The notes beneath the pieces are model-generated. The model ran no database searches. It was not told where the DNA came from and was given only the letters and a program-made list of their open reading frames with translations. A stretch of DNA of 64,000 nucleotides from assembly GCA_032209605.1 (NCBI GenBank), contig JASFXZ010000001.1, positions 18,742,256-18,806,255 of the forward strand, read 5' to 3'. Below, in pieces: positions 35,901 through 46,826 of this stretch; position 1 is the first letter of the stretch, and every line of letters starts with the position of its first letter. Made by a program: the position numbers and the translations under genes. Source of the stretch: Mactromeris polynyma (taxonomy: Eukaryota; Mollusca; Bivalvia; Venerida; Mactridae).

Positions 35901-37306
35901 TGGTCATCATCCTGTCAGTGGTGCTTGTACATCAACCTGTCAGTGGTGTTTGGTCATCATCCTGTCAGTGGTGCTTGTACATCAACCTGTCAGTGGTGTT
36001 TGGTCATCATCCTGTCAGTGGTGCTTGTACATCAACCTGTCAGTGGTATTTGGTCATCATCCTGTCAGTGGTGCTTGTACATCAACCTGTCAGTGGTGTT
36101 TGGTCATCATCCTGTCAGTGGTGTTTGTACATCATCCTGTCAGTGGTGTTTGGTCATCATCCTGTCAGTGGTGTTTGTACATCATCCTGTCAGTGGTGTT
36201 TGGTCATCATCCTGTCAGTGGTGTTCGGTCATCATCCTGTCAGTGGTGTTTGTACATCATCCTGTCGGGGGTGTTTGATCATCATCCTGTCAGTGGTGTT
36301 TGTACATCATCCTGTCAGGGGTGTTTGTACATCATCCTGTCAGGGGTGTTTGTACATCATCCTGTCAGTGGTGTTTATTCATCATCCTGTCAATGGTGTT
36401 TGGTCATCATCCTGTCAGTGGTGTTTATTCATCATCCTGTCAATGGTGTTTGGTCATCATCCTGTCAGTGGTGCTTGTACATCAACCTGTCAGTGGTATT
36501 TGGTCATCATCCTGTGAGTGGTGCTTGTACATCAACCTGTCAGTGGTATTTGGTCATCATCCTGTGAGTGGTGCTTGTACATCAACCTGTCAGTGGTGTT
36601 TGGTCATCATCCTGTCAGTGGTGCTTGTACATCAACCTGTCAGTGGTGTTTGGTCATCATCCTGTCAGTGGTGCTTGTACATCAACCTGTCAGTGGTATT
36701 TGGTCATCATCCTGTCAGTGGTGCTTGTACATCAACCTGTCAGTGGTGTTTGGTCATCATCCTGTCAGTGGTGTTTGTACATCATCCTGTCAGTGGTGTT
36801 TGTACATCATCCTGTCAGTGGTGTTTGGTCATCATCCTGTCAGTGGTGTTTGTACATCATCCTGTCAGTGGTGTTTGGTCATCATCCTGTCAGTGGTGTT
36901 CGGTCATCATCCTGTCAGTGGTGTTTGTACATCATCCTGTCGGGGGTGTTTGATCATCATCCTGTCAGTGGTGTTTGTACATCATCCTGTCAGGGGTGTT
37001 TGTACATCATCCTGTCAGGGGTGTTTGTACATCATCCTGTCAGGGGTGTTTGTACATCATCCTGTCAGTGGTGTTTATTCATCATCCTGTCAATGGTGTT
37101 TGGTCATCATCCTGTCAGTGGTGTTTATTCATCATCCTGTCAATGGTGTTTGGTCATCATCCTGTCAGTGGTGTTTGGTCATCATCCTGTCAGTGGTGTT
37201 TATTCATCATCCTGTCAATGGTGTTTGGTCATCATCCTGTCAGTGGTGTTTATTCATCATCCTGTCAATGGTGTTTGGTCATCATCCTGTCGGTGGTGTT
37301 TGGTCA
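32908..37306 (+). repeat. 25-bp minisatellite, about 175 copies (4.4 kb)
   Basis: The unit is 'tgtacatcaacctgtcagtg' plus 'gtgct' or 'gtgtt'. Variant classes are 'tgtacatcaa', 'tgtacatcat', 'tggtcatcat' and, late in the array, 'tattcatcat' with 'caatgg' or 'caggggt'. The first kilobase is rich in the 'tgtacatcaa/tgtacatctt' types and the middle alternates tgtac/tggtc types (50-bp period). The end shows a large duplicated block. No stop codon falls in any + frame, so several long frames (VHQPVSGVWSSSCQWCLYI type) are artefacts. The array is intergenic. Confidence 0.98.
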
Positions 37307-37309
37307 TAA

Positions 37310-38230
37310 TGCATCTTGCATCAAAAGCATTATTTCTATGTTGATAAATAGGGTAGTTGTTTGTTTTTCGCATATCTTGTCGTTGAACTTGGCAACTTAC
37401 CTGTATGGATGTCTTACCTGCAAACTTAACCCATAGCTTGTCTTTTGCAACACATGCACTTGGTCTCAATAAATGTGGTTATAAAAAAACACAGAAATTT
37501 CGCTTTTTCCAGAACAAGAGTTAGAATTATTTTAACCCTAAACCTATATATTGTAAATACAATTTATATGATCATTTCAGTGCCACTTCTTCACAGTGCA
37601 ACACTTCTGGAGATGCAATTTTTGACTGTTGTTTTGAGGTTGTTTCTGTAGAGAGGCTAAATTGGTAGTAAAGTATAACTGCTGGAAACATTGATAATGT
37701 TGCTACGGAGAAATTGTTACTCTAGGCAGGTGGCTGTATCCATGCAACGTTTCTTCAGGATCTTTTGGAGACATACGCATGTTGAGTTTGCATATATTGT
37801 AAAGATCCTGCAGTAATATTAATTTTGACCTGTAAATTACATTCTGTAAGTTGTGGTTAGTTTTAATATAAGACTGTGACAGTTTAATTGTCTAATAAAA
37901 GCTTCCATAGCTCAGTGCATGGAGTTCATTTGATAAGTTACCAATTGTTAAGTTCCTTATTAAATATCCATGTATTACCAAATTCAGTGTGTTGTTACAT
38001 TTTTCAATTAGAAGAAATATATAAAAGCTTATAATTAATGATAACGAAATATTTTGTATTTTCACTTATGAAGAATTTTTTTTTGTTTTGTACACATACA
38101 GAATAATGTGTATGACAGTTTTATTGTATTTTACACTTCCACATTGAATGCATGCAGCTTTCATACAATTATATCCGGCTATTAATTTTCGTTATAAAGC
38201 AATTTTAATTCATAATTTGTGCATAGACTG
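37310..38230. other. Spacer between two minisatellites
   Basis: AT-rich, with no convincing frame, RNA gene or known repeat. An 'aataaa'-like hexamer and poly-T tracts are present but no gene is near. Confidence 0.4.
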
Positions 38231-38232
38231 AT

Positions 38233-39906
38233 CTAAAATTGAGCATTAGAGCAGCCTTGTTAGGGTGTATGGTCTAACATTGAGCAATAGAGCAGCCTTG
38301 TTAGGGTGTATGGTCTAACATTGAGCAATAGAGCAGCCTTGTTAGGGTGTATGGTCTAACATTGAGCAATAGAGCAGCCTTGTTAGGGTGTATGGTCTAA
38401 CATTGAGCATTAGAGCAGCATTGTTAGGGTGTATGGTCTAACATTGAGCATTAGAGCAGCCTTGTTAGGGTGTATGGTCTAACATTTAGCAATAGAGCAG
38501 CCTTGTTAGGGTGTATGGTCTAACATTGAGCATTAGAGCAGCCTTGTAAGGGTGAATGGTCTAACATTGAGCATAAGAGCAGCCTTGTTAGGGTGTATGG
38601 TCTAACATTGAGCATTAGAGCAGCCTTGTTAGGGTGAATGGTCTAACATTGAGCATTAGAGCAGCCTTGTTAGGGTGTATGGTCTAACATTGAGCAATAG
38701 AGCAGGCTTGTTAGGGTGTATGGTCTAACATTGAGCATAAGAGCAGCCTTGTTAGGGTGAATGGTCTAACATTGAGCATTAGAGCAGCCTTGTTAGGGTG
38801 AATGGTCTAACATTGAGCATTAGAGCAGCCTTGTTAGGGTGTATGGTCTAACATTGAGCAATAGAGCAGCCTTGTTAGGGTGTATGGTCTAACATTTAGC
38901 ATTAGAGCAGCCTTGTTAGGGTGTATGGTCTAACATTTAGCATTAGAGCAGCCTTGTTAGGGTGAATAGTCTAACATTGAGCATAAGAGCAGCCTTGTTA
39001 GGGTGTATGGTCTAACATTGAGCATTAGAGCAGCCTTGTTAGAGTGAATGGTCTAACATTGAGCATTAGAGCAGCCTTGTTAGGGTGAATGGTCTAACAT
39101 TGAGCATTAGAGCAGCCTTGTTAGGGTGAATGGTCTAACATTGAGCATTAGAGCAGCCTTGTTAGGGTGAATGGTCTAACATTGAGCATTAGAGCAGCCT
39201 TGTTAGGGTGAATGGTCTAACATTGAGCATAAGAGCAGGCTTGTTAGGGTGTATGGTCTAACATTTAGCATTAGAGCAGCCTTGTTAGGGTGTATGGTCT
39301 AACATTGAGCATTAGAGCAGCCTTGTTAGGGTGTATGGTCTAACATTGAGCATTAGAGCAGCCTTGTTAGGGTGAATGGTCTAACATTGAGCATTAGAGC
39401 AGCATTGTTAGGGTGTATGGTCTAACATTGAGCATTAGAGCAGCCTTGTTAGGGTGAATGGTCTAACATTGAGCATAAGAGCAGCCTTGTTAGGGTGTAT
39501 GGTCTAACATTGAGCATTAGAGCAGCCTTGTTAGGGTGTATGGTCTAACATTTAGCAATAGAGCAGCCTTGTTAGGGTGTATGGTCTAACATTGAGCATT
39601 AGAGCAGCCTTGTTAGGGTGTATGGTCTAACATTTAGCAAAAGAGCAGCCTTGTTAGGGTGTATGGTCTAACATTTAGCAATAGAGCAGCCTTGTTAGGG
39701 TGTATGGTCTAACATTGAGCATTAGAGCAGCCTTGTTAGGGTGTATGGTCTAACATTTAGCAATAGAGCAGCCTTGTTAGGGTGTATGGTCTAACATTGA
39801 GCATTAGAGCAGCCTTGTTAGGGTGTATGGTCTAACATTGAGCATTAGAGCAGCATTGTTAGGGTGTATGGTCTAACATTGAGCATTAGAGCAGCATTGT
39901 TAGGGT
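38233..39906 (+). repeat. 41-bp minisatellite, about 41 copies
   Basis: The unit is 'attgagcattagagcagcct' followed by 'tgttagggtgtatggtctaac'-like sequence. Variants (gagcaat, gagcatt, gagcata, tagcaat; gtgtat/gtgaat) are mixed along the array without a simple gradient. Each unit carries one TTAGGG. Confidence 0.97.
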
Positions 39907-40359
39907 GAACAGATGATTAAATAGCTGGCTACATTGATTATGATTTAAATGCAGTAAGAAAAGTTAATTAAATTTGATGTTTTCATAGTTTCTTCTATGT
40001 CACAACAATACATTGTATTAGATTAAAGATTGAGTATTTTGTATACATAGCTTTTGTCACCAGAGTTAAGGCCCTTGAATGGTAGAATTCAGTGATTTTA
40101 GCAGATATCTTATACATTTTGTAAATGTTTGTTTTTTAAATTGAATATTAGAAAGTATTTTACTGTTGTGTTCATTTTGTTTTGTGTGTGATATTATTAT
40201 ACCCCTGCATCAGGCCCTGTTGGTCCTCTTGTATTATTTTATCAAAATGTAAATAAATGATATTTATTGATTTGAATAATGATTGTAGATTATTGTATGG
40301 TTGTATCGTTGTGATTAATGTGATAAAGTATGGCAATAAAGGATAAAATAAAATTTGTC

Positions 40360-40755
40360 TGGTTATATATGTCTATGGTTTCTTATGTCCATGGTATTAT
40401 ATGTCTATGGTATTATATGTGTATGGTTTTATCTGTCTATGGTATTATATGTCTATGGTTTTATATGTCTATGGTTTTATATGTCTAAGGTATTATATGT
40501 CTATGGTTTTATATGTCTAAGGTTTTATCTGTCTAGGGTATTATATGTCTATGGTTTTATATGTCTATGGTTTTATATGTCTAGGGTATTATAATATGTC
40601 TAGGGTATTATATGTCTATGGTATTATATGTCTATGGTTTTATATGTCTATGGTATTATATGTCTATGGTATTATCTGTCTATGGTATTATCTGTCTATG
40701 GTTTTATATGTCTATGGTTTTATATGTCTATGGTATTATATGTCTATGGTATTTG
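40360..40755 (+). repeat. 15-bp minisatellite, about 26 copies
   Basis: The unit is 'tatatgtctatggtt', with variants ending 'ggta', 'ctaagg' and 'ctaggg'. Since 15 is a multiple of three, the open frame across it gives a periodic YVYGFICL peptide with no support as a gene. Confidence 0.95.
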
Positions 40756-40849
40756 AGATAATTGATGCCTGGATGCATGTTTGTATGAATACAAGGCAGG
40801 TAGTCTAGCGGGGCATTGAGGGATGAGTACAAGGCCGGGCATTGAGGGA

Positions 40850-41458
40850 TCTTTTACCAGATCCGCATGAAACTTAGTCTGAATGTTTGTCTCAATGAAA
40901 TTTAAGCCAAGTTATAAACTGGGTCAACTGGGGTCAGAAACTAGTCACTAGGTCCAATTATAGTAAAACCTCAATAACACTAGATTTCACATTTGTGACT
41001 TTATCTATATTAGACATGGTAAAAATGTTTGCCCTTATAAAATCTAGGTCAAGATTGAAACTGGGTCATCTGGGGTCACAAACTAGGTCACTAGGTCCAA
41101 TTATAGTAAAATCTTGTTTATACGTCATATGTCACAGTTTTTACTTAAACATATGAGACATGGTAAAAATTGTCGAGATTGAAACTGGGTCATCTGGGGT
41201 AAAAAACTAGGTCACAGGATCAAATGATGGAAAATCCTTGTGGATTCTCGAGAGGCTGCATTTTCTACAAGAACTAAATAAAACTTTATCAAATTTTTGT
41301 CTTAATAAAGTGCAAGTCCAGTGTGGTACTGGGTCATGTAGGGTCAAAAAGTAGGTCACTAGGTCAAATAATAGAAAATCCTCTTGGACTCCCTTGATGC
41401 CAACATGTAATCTACTCAGGTGAGCGATATAGGGCCATCAAATCCCTCTTGTTTTTAA
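40850..41458. repeat. Dispersed repeat ending 'tcaggtgagcgatata'
   Basis: Repeated phrases 'gaaactgggtcatctggggt', 'aactaggtcactaggtcc' and 'tggtaaaaat' match the copy at 25885-26340. It ends with 'gccatcaaatccctcttgtt'. Noncoding. Confidence 0.6.
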
Positions 41459-41921
41459 AAAATCAAAAATACCTGCGTTTAAGGTTACAGAATACTTATG
41501 GTTAACCAAAATGAACATCCTGTTTATCAAAATCATGAATAACTTGCACTATTCAAGTCAATTTGAGGACAATAACATTTATGACGCGTTTGCTAATTTA
41601 TGCAATAGTTTTAACTTTCGTAATGTATACACATCACCTTTGTTTATTGTTAGTTTATATAGGTGCATGTTTGGACATGAATCAGTATTATTACGTACTA
41701 ATTTAAGATAACGCCATGACTTTTTCGCTACGTAAATTGGATATATGGTTCTTTCCAACTACACAAAAACCGTTTCATTTTACAAAAAAACTTTCTGACA
41801 ATTAGTTCTAAACCTTAGACATCAAAACGAATGTAAGAATGTCGACAAGTTGGAGAGGATCTAATGTAAGAAATTGTATTGCTTACATTAATTGCATAAA
41901 GTATGTTATGCCCCTTTAATC

Positions 41922-42483
41922 TCGTGCAATGTTAGACCTCAGCACGCAGAAACCGTGCAATGTTAGACCTCAGCACGCAGAAACCGTGGAATGTTAAACC
42001 TCGGCACGCAGAAACTGTGTAATGTTAGACCTCAGCACGCAGAAACCGTGCAATGTTAGAACTCGGCACGCAGAAACTGTGTAATGTTAGACCTCAGCAC
42101 GCAGAAACCGTGCAATGTTAGACCTCAGCACGCAGAAACCGTGTAATGTTAGACCTCAGCACGCAGAAACCGTGTAATGTTAGACCTCAGCACGCAGAAA
42201 CTGTGTAATGTTAGACCTCAGCACGCAGAAACCGTGCAATGTTAGACCTCAGCACGCAGAAACCGTGCAATGTTAGACCTCAGCACGCAGAAACCGTGGA
42301 ATGTTAAACCTCGGCACGCAGAAACTGTGTAATGTTAGACCTCAGCACGCAGAAACCGTGCAATGTTAGACCTCAGCACGCAGAAACTGTGCAATGTTAG
42401 ACCTCAGCACGCAGAAACTGTGTAATGTTAGACCTCAGCACGCAGAAACCGTGCAATGTTAGACCTCAGCACGCAGAAACCGT
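41922..42483 (+). repeat. 31-bp minisatellite, about 18 copies
   Basis: The unit is 'acctcagcacgcagaaaccg' then 'tgcaatgttag', with few variants (ctg/ccg, tgta/tgca/tgga, cggc/cagc). A stretch of about nine units appears duplicated: the 'tggaatgttaaacctcggca' variant occurs at about 41988 and again at 42298, 310 bases later. Confidence 0.96.
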
Positions 42484-42546
42484 TACAAATGGTTATTATT
42501 TCTGTAAAAGTGTTTTGAATGAGTTACAAATTTGGTGTGAGTACTG

Positions 42547-42797
42547 GGCCCGTATTCACAAACACTTTAAGACTGAATCTCAGACTTAGACTTTAAAAAG
42601 TTAAGTTATTTGTGCTCCTACGTTTTTATTACATTATAGATCTTAACAAAAGTTGGCAAAAATGTAGAATGGGTAACACCAATTATTCTGACAAAATTTC
42701 ATCCATTCAGATTGAACGAAATCGAAAGGCCGGTAACTATGACTTTTGCAAAGTTTAAGTATAAGTTTCAGTCTTAAAGTGTTTGTAAATACGGACC
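42547..42797. mobile_element. 251-bp MITE with CTG target duplication
   Basis: The ends start 'ggcccgtattcacaaacact' on the left and, read on -, 'ggtccgtatttacaaacact' on the right; 28 of 30 bases match. CTG flanks both ends (42544-42546 and 42798-42800). The 'gtattcacaaa' terminus and CTG duplication are shared with the 3.16-kb element at 18827-21990, suggesting one superfamily. Confidence 0.8.
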
Positions 42798-43346
42798 CTG
42801 GTTAACCAAAGGAAGTCGTGGAGAGTGGTTCATATTTTGTTTGTAAACTTCTTTCACAATCGATGTAAAGAAATATACACATATGTTATTGTTCATTCCA
42901 TGACGTTGTCAAAGCACAAAAACTGAACACACAGGAAGAAGGTGGAGTTATTGTGAAATACTTAAATATTTGAGGGCCACATTCTTGTCATGTGATCACA
43001 TTTTACATTCATCTTTGTGAATCACAAGCATTGCAAATGTTTCTGTTCAAGACATTTGTTAACACAATAAACCAAGGTAGACCAAGCCCACACGATTTGT
43101 CATTTAACACTGTGTTAATGTACATCCTCAAACAATGACCGCAACATTCAAATTATCAGCGGATGCCATTCATTTTCCAACACCTACAGAACAACTTTCA
43201 GACATGTAACTATTCAAACATTATCTACTAGAATTAATGTTAACAATTAGCCATCACATTTGTTTCATTCTTAGTTAAAACATACGTGAACCAAGACCAC
43301 AAAAATAAAATGTTCTGCAATTCTTTGAATACATTTTTATGTTGGG

Positions 43347-43548
43347 TTATTTCTGTCACCAGTTAACTACTTAATTAACTAGATAATTATCTGGTTATCA
43401 CGTTAAAGAAACTAGATAACTACTTAATTAACTAGATAAGTATCTGGTTATCACGTTAAAGAAACTAGATAACTACTTAATTAACTATATAATTATTGGT
43501 TAACTAGATAAGTATCGAGATAAATTTTCATACCAGATTGTCTGATTG
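43347..43548 (+). repeat. Element copy with 53-bp tandem core
   Basis: It starts 'tatttctgtcaccagttaac' and contains about 2.6 copies of a 53-bp unit ('actacttaattaactagata' followed by 'attatctggttatcacgtta'). It ends near 'ttcataccagattgtctgat'. Start and end are shared with 44725-44862. Confidence 0.7.
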
Positions 43549-43762
43549 TGCCCACAGAAACATCTTAGCAGGTTTATTTAACACACAGGCTACTACATGG
43601 TCAAATCAAGAGTGATAAATGAATAGTACTAATATGTTGTTGTCATTACCATTAAAAAGTGTAACACTTCTTTAATGTGGTTTTGGAATTACATCTATTT
43701 GACGTTTTGAACTTAAGTCAAAATATTTAAGATTCACTTAAGATGCTTCTGTAATACGGACT
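43549..43762. mobile_element. MITE of the 'acagaagcatcttaag' family, copy 1
   Basis: The left end 'cccacagaaacatcttag' and the right end read on - 'tccgtattacagaagcatct' are inverted relatives. The interior ('ggtcaaatcaagagtgataa', 'gtggttttggaattacatct') matches 58263-58522 on the opposite strand. Confidence 0.65.
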
Positions 43763-44371
43763 CAGTTCTATAATCTGCTTCTTTTTCTGTGAACACACCG
43801 CAATTATCTATTTAACCATTGCTAATTATTCCTGGCGCCTTTCTAACAGCGTTAAAAACATGAATGACAAGAGACATTATGTTATTGATGTGTGGTGTTA
43901 AAATTATGTGTGATTGAGTTTTGACAATATTATGCTTTATGTGTTTATAAGTAGAGACTTAAACAATGAAATGCAAATATGATTGTCACATTAACGTGCC
44001 TGTCCACCTACAGACGAATATAGCGATAAGGTTGTACCTTCTGTTGAAGACACGCGATCTTTCTGAAATAAAACAGTTATTGATCGATTAGTATGTTAAC
44101 ATGAAACGAATTTCTAGCCCCCGTGTTGCCATTTTGATAACACCGTATGTCTTATGCATAATAAGGTAGAGGCAAAAGTTTAATTAGAATCTTTATTTGT
44201 CTAATTAATGTTAAGTTCTATAAAGTGCACGTGTTTAATTGCCTTAAATGCTAATAAGCCATCGTTGTTTTTTAGCTTTTATATCATTATACCTGTCGCG
44301 ACATCGCCATATTTGGCGTTTGTTTGTCTCCACAGTTGCTCACAGTCGTGTAAAATGATCTACAACTTTAC

Positions 44372-44572
44372 TTGGCGTTTGTAAGCACTTGTAAAAACGT
44401 ACAGACGTCAGTCGTCAAGGGCAAATGTTGTATTTGTGGGATAAAGATACCTTTCGATGACGACATTGTTCGAAGGCACATCGCTCGTCGTGGAGCGAAC
44501 TCACACGTCAGAATCCACAGGGTACGAAAAGATGAGATGTCAGTCAGTGGACAAATGCCCCTGTGTGTTTGA
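44372..44572 (+). CDS. Unidentified short frame with a CxxC...HxxxR stretch
   Basis: 66 residues including VVKGKCCICGIKIPFDDD followed by IVRRHIARRGANSH. The spacing of cysteines and histidines is faintly zinc-finger-like (C-x2-C then two H). Composition is more coding-like than its neighbours, but there is no partner exon or recognisable family, so it is probably chance or a fragment of an old element gene. Confidence 0.15.
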   Translation: MAFVSTCKNVQTSVVKGKCCICGIKIPFDDDIVRRHIARRGANSHVRIHRVRKDEMSVSGQMPLCV

Positions 44573-44724
44573 CAAGATCACCTGTGATGTCATAGGTGGG
44601 GTAACAATAATGTCACCTACCCTGCTCTTCTTTTCAATCAAGGGGAGGTAATTTGAGAATTTATGGTGAGAAGAGATTTGCTCCGGTGATACAAAACGTC
44701 AAATTCAAACCACAATTTAATATC

Positions 44725-44862
44725 TATGGTGGCATATTTCTGCCACCAGTTAACTACTTAATTAACTAGATAATTATGCTGTTAACTAGATAAGTATCGT
44801 GATAAATGTTCATACCAGATAAATATCTTAACACGAAAAATTGTCTTTTAGTGCCCACAACT
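44725..44862 (+). repeat. Element copy with terminal hairpin (left block)
   Basis: 44725-44768 opens with the 20-nt palindrome 'ggtggcatatttctgccacc' and continues 'agttaactacttaattaact'. The rest ('agataagtatcgtgataaat', 'ttcataccagata', 'gtgccca') matches the end of 43347-43548. The first 44 bases recur inverted and identical at 53145-53188. Confidence 0.75.
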
Positions 44863-45595
44863 GCCACCACTTACCCACCAATCTATTTAAGATAAGTGTT
44901 AAGTAGGAAATAGTCATGAAGTTTGGAAACTTGTTGGACTATCGATGAATTGTAATAAAGTAAACACGACGTTGTTCGATGAACTCCCGAGTTTACTGCA
45001 CACATGCACTCGTTTTAAGATAGACTGCTGGTCTGTGATATATTTTAATCAAACTAATATATTCATCATAAGACACAGACACTGTTGTTTTTATGGTGCA
45101 TTTCGACCTGTAACATTTCCATCAATGTTTATATAACACACAATCAGTGTCAATTTGGATCACGCTTCAATTTTCGACGAATTTGATTTGCTTTAAATAT
45201 CAAAGGTGATTATTAAATTAGATTTTGTCACTTTTTATTATAAGTTATTAACAAGACAATTAAAACACAATTAAGTACACCATAAAGTCATACTGATGTG
45301 AGGTATTTGCTTTCACGGTTGAACTAAAATAAAGTCATTGACATGATTGTAAAGGACTGTACGATAAAATAAGTTGCGTGTTAAGTGAAAATGTAGTCGT
45401 ATGTAGTGTAACGACATATGACTATATACCACGCAAAATTGTACCTTACACGATACCTCTGCCAGCATAGTACTGATCTGTAGCAATGTTTTAAAATACT
45501 TATATATGCTTACCTTAAAAAAACAGTAAGCAAAATTATTTATATTCAACTATTGACTTTTAAAACAAGGAACATTATACAAGTTTAAAAGGCAA
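44863..45595. other. Anonymous spacer
   Basis: AT-rich, with only short noise frames. No gene or repeat is recognised. Confidence 0.4.
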
Positions 45596-45599
45596 GCAG

Positions 45600-46195
45600 C
45601 AAATATGCATGACAGAGGAAGGTTATCACAAACAAGCATGACATAAGCAGGTATTCACAATCAAACATGATATAAGCAGGTATTCACAAACAAGCATGAC
45701 ATAAGCAGGTATTCACAAACAAACATGATATAAGCAGGTATTCACAAACAAGCATGACATAAGCAGGTATTCACAAACAAACATGATATAAGCAGGTATT
45801 CACAAACAAGCATGGCATAAGCAGGTATTCACAAACAAGCATGATATAAGCAGGTACATGTATTCACAAACAAGAATGACATCAGCAGGTATTCACAAAC
45901 AAGCATGATATAAGCAGGTATTCACAAACAAGCATGACAGAGGAAGGTAATCACAAACAAGCATGACATAATCAGGTATTCACAAACAAGCATGATATAA
46001 GCAGGTATTCACAAACAAGCATGACATAAGCAGGTAATCACAAACAAGCATGACATAAGCAGGTAATCACAAACAAGCATGACATAAACAGGTAATCACA
46101 AACAAGCATGACATAATCAGTTAATCACAAACAAGCATGAAATAATCAGGTAATCACAAACAAGCATGATATAAGCAGGTAACCACAAACAAATA
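45600..46195 (+). repeat. 29-bp minisatellite, about 20 copies
   Basis: The unit is 'aagcaggtattcacaaacaa' then 'gcatgacat'. Toward the right 'gtattc' becomes 'gtaatc'. It passes without a break into the 28-bp array that follows. Confidence 0.93.
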
Positions 46196-46826
46196 TTGAA
46201 TAAGCGGGTAACCGCAAACAACATTATATAAGCAGGTAACCGCAAACAACATTATATAAGCAAGTAACCGCTAACAACATTATATAAGCAGGTAACCGCA
46301 AACAACATTATATAAGCAGGTAACCGCAAACAACATTATATAAGCAGGTAACTGCAAACAACATTATATAAGCAGGTAACCGCAAACAACATTATATAAG
46401 CAGGTAACTGAAACAACATTATATAAGCAGGTAACCGCTAACAACATTATATAAGCAAGTAACCGCTAACACCATTATATAAGCAGGTAACCGCTAACAA
46501 CATTATATAAGCAGGTAACCGCTAACAACATTATATAAGCAGGTAACCACAAACAACATTATATAAGCAAGTAACCGCTAACACCATTATATAAGCAAGT
46601 AACCGCTAACAACATTATATAAGCAGGTAACCGCTAACAACATTATATAAGCAGGTAACCACAAACAACATTATATAAGCAGGTTACCGCTAACAACATT
46701 ATATAAGCAGGTAACCACAAACAACATTATATAAGCAAGTAACCGCTAACACCATTATATAAGCAGGTAACCGCTAACAACATTATATAAGCAGGTTACC
46801 GATAACACCATTACATAAGCAGGTAA
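46196..46826 (+). repeat. 28-bp minisatellite, about 22 copies
   Basis: The unit is 'ataagcaggtaaccgcaaac' then 'aacattat', clearly derived from the 29-bp unit on its left. Variants are 'cgctaac', 'ccacaaac' and 'gcaagtaacc'. Confidence 0.95.

Noticed and set aside
33793..37436. Many long frames with VHQPVSGVWSSSCQWCLYI-type repeats
   Set aside because: They follow from a stop-free 25-bp minisatellite and occur in several overlapping frames at once. No start context, splice signal or family similarity.
38233..39906. Interstitial telomere repeat
   Set aside because: TTAGGG occurs once per 41-bp unit, not in tandem, so this is an ordinary minisatellite.
40355..40808. Membrane-like YVYGFICLW repeat proteins
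   Set aside because: Derived from a 15-bp minisatellite whose unit length keeps one frame periodic. No supporting gene structure.
45600..46826. CRISPR-like array
   Set aside because: Regularly spaced direct repeats are contiguous, with no unique spacers, in a eukaryotic genome. The same applies to the other arrays.
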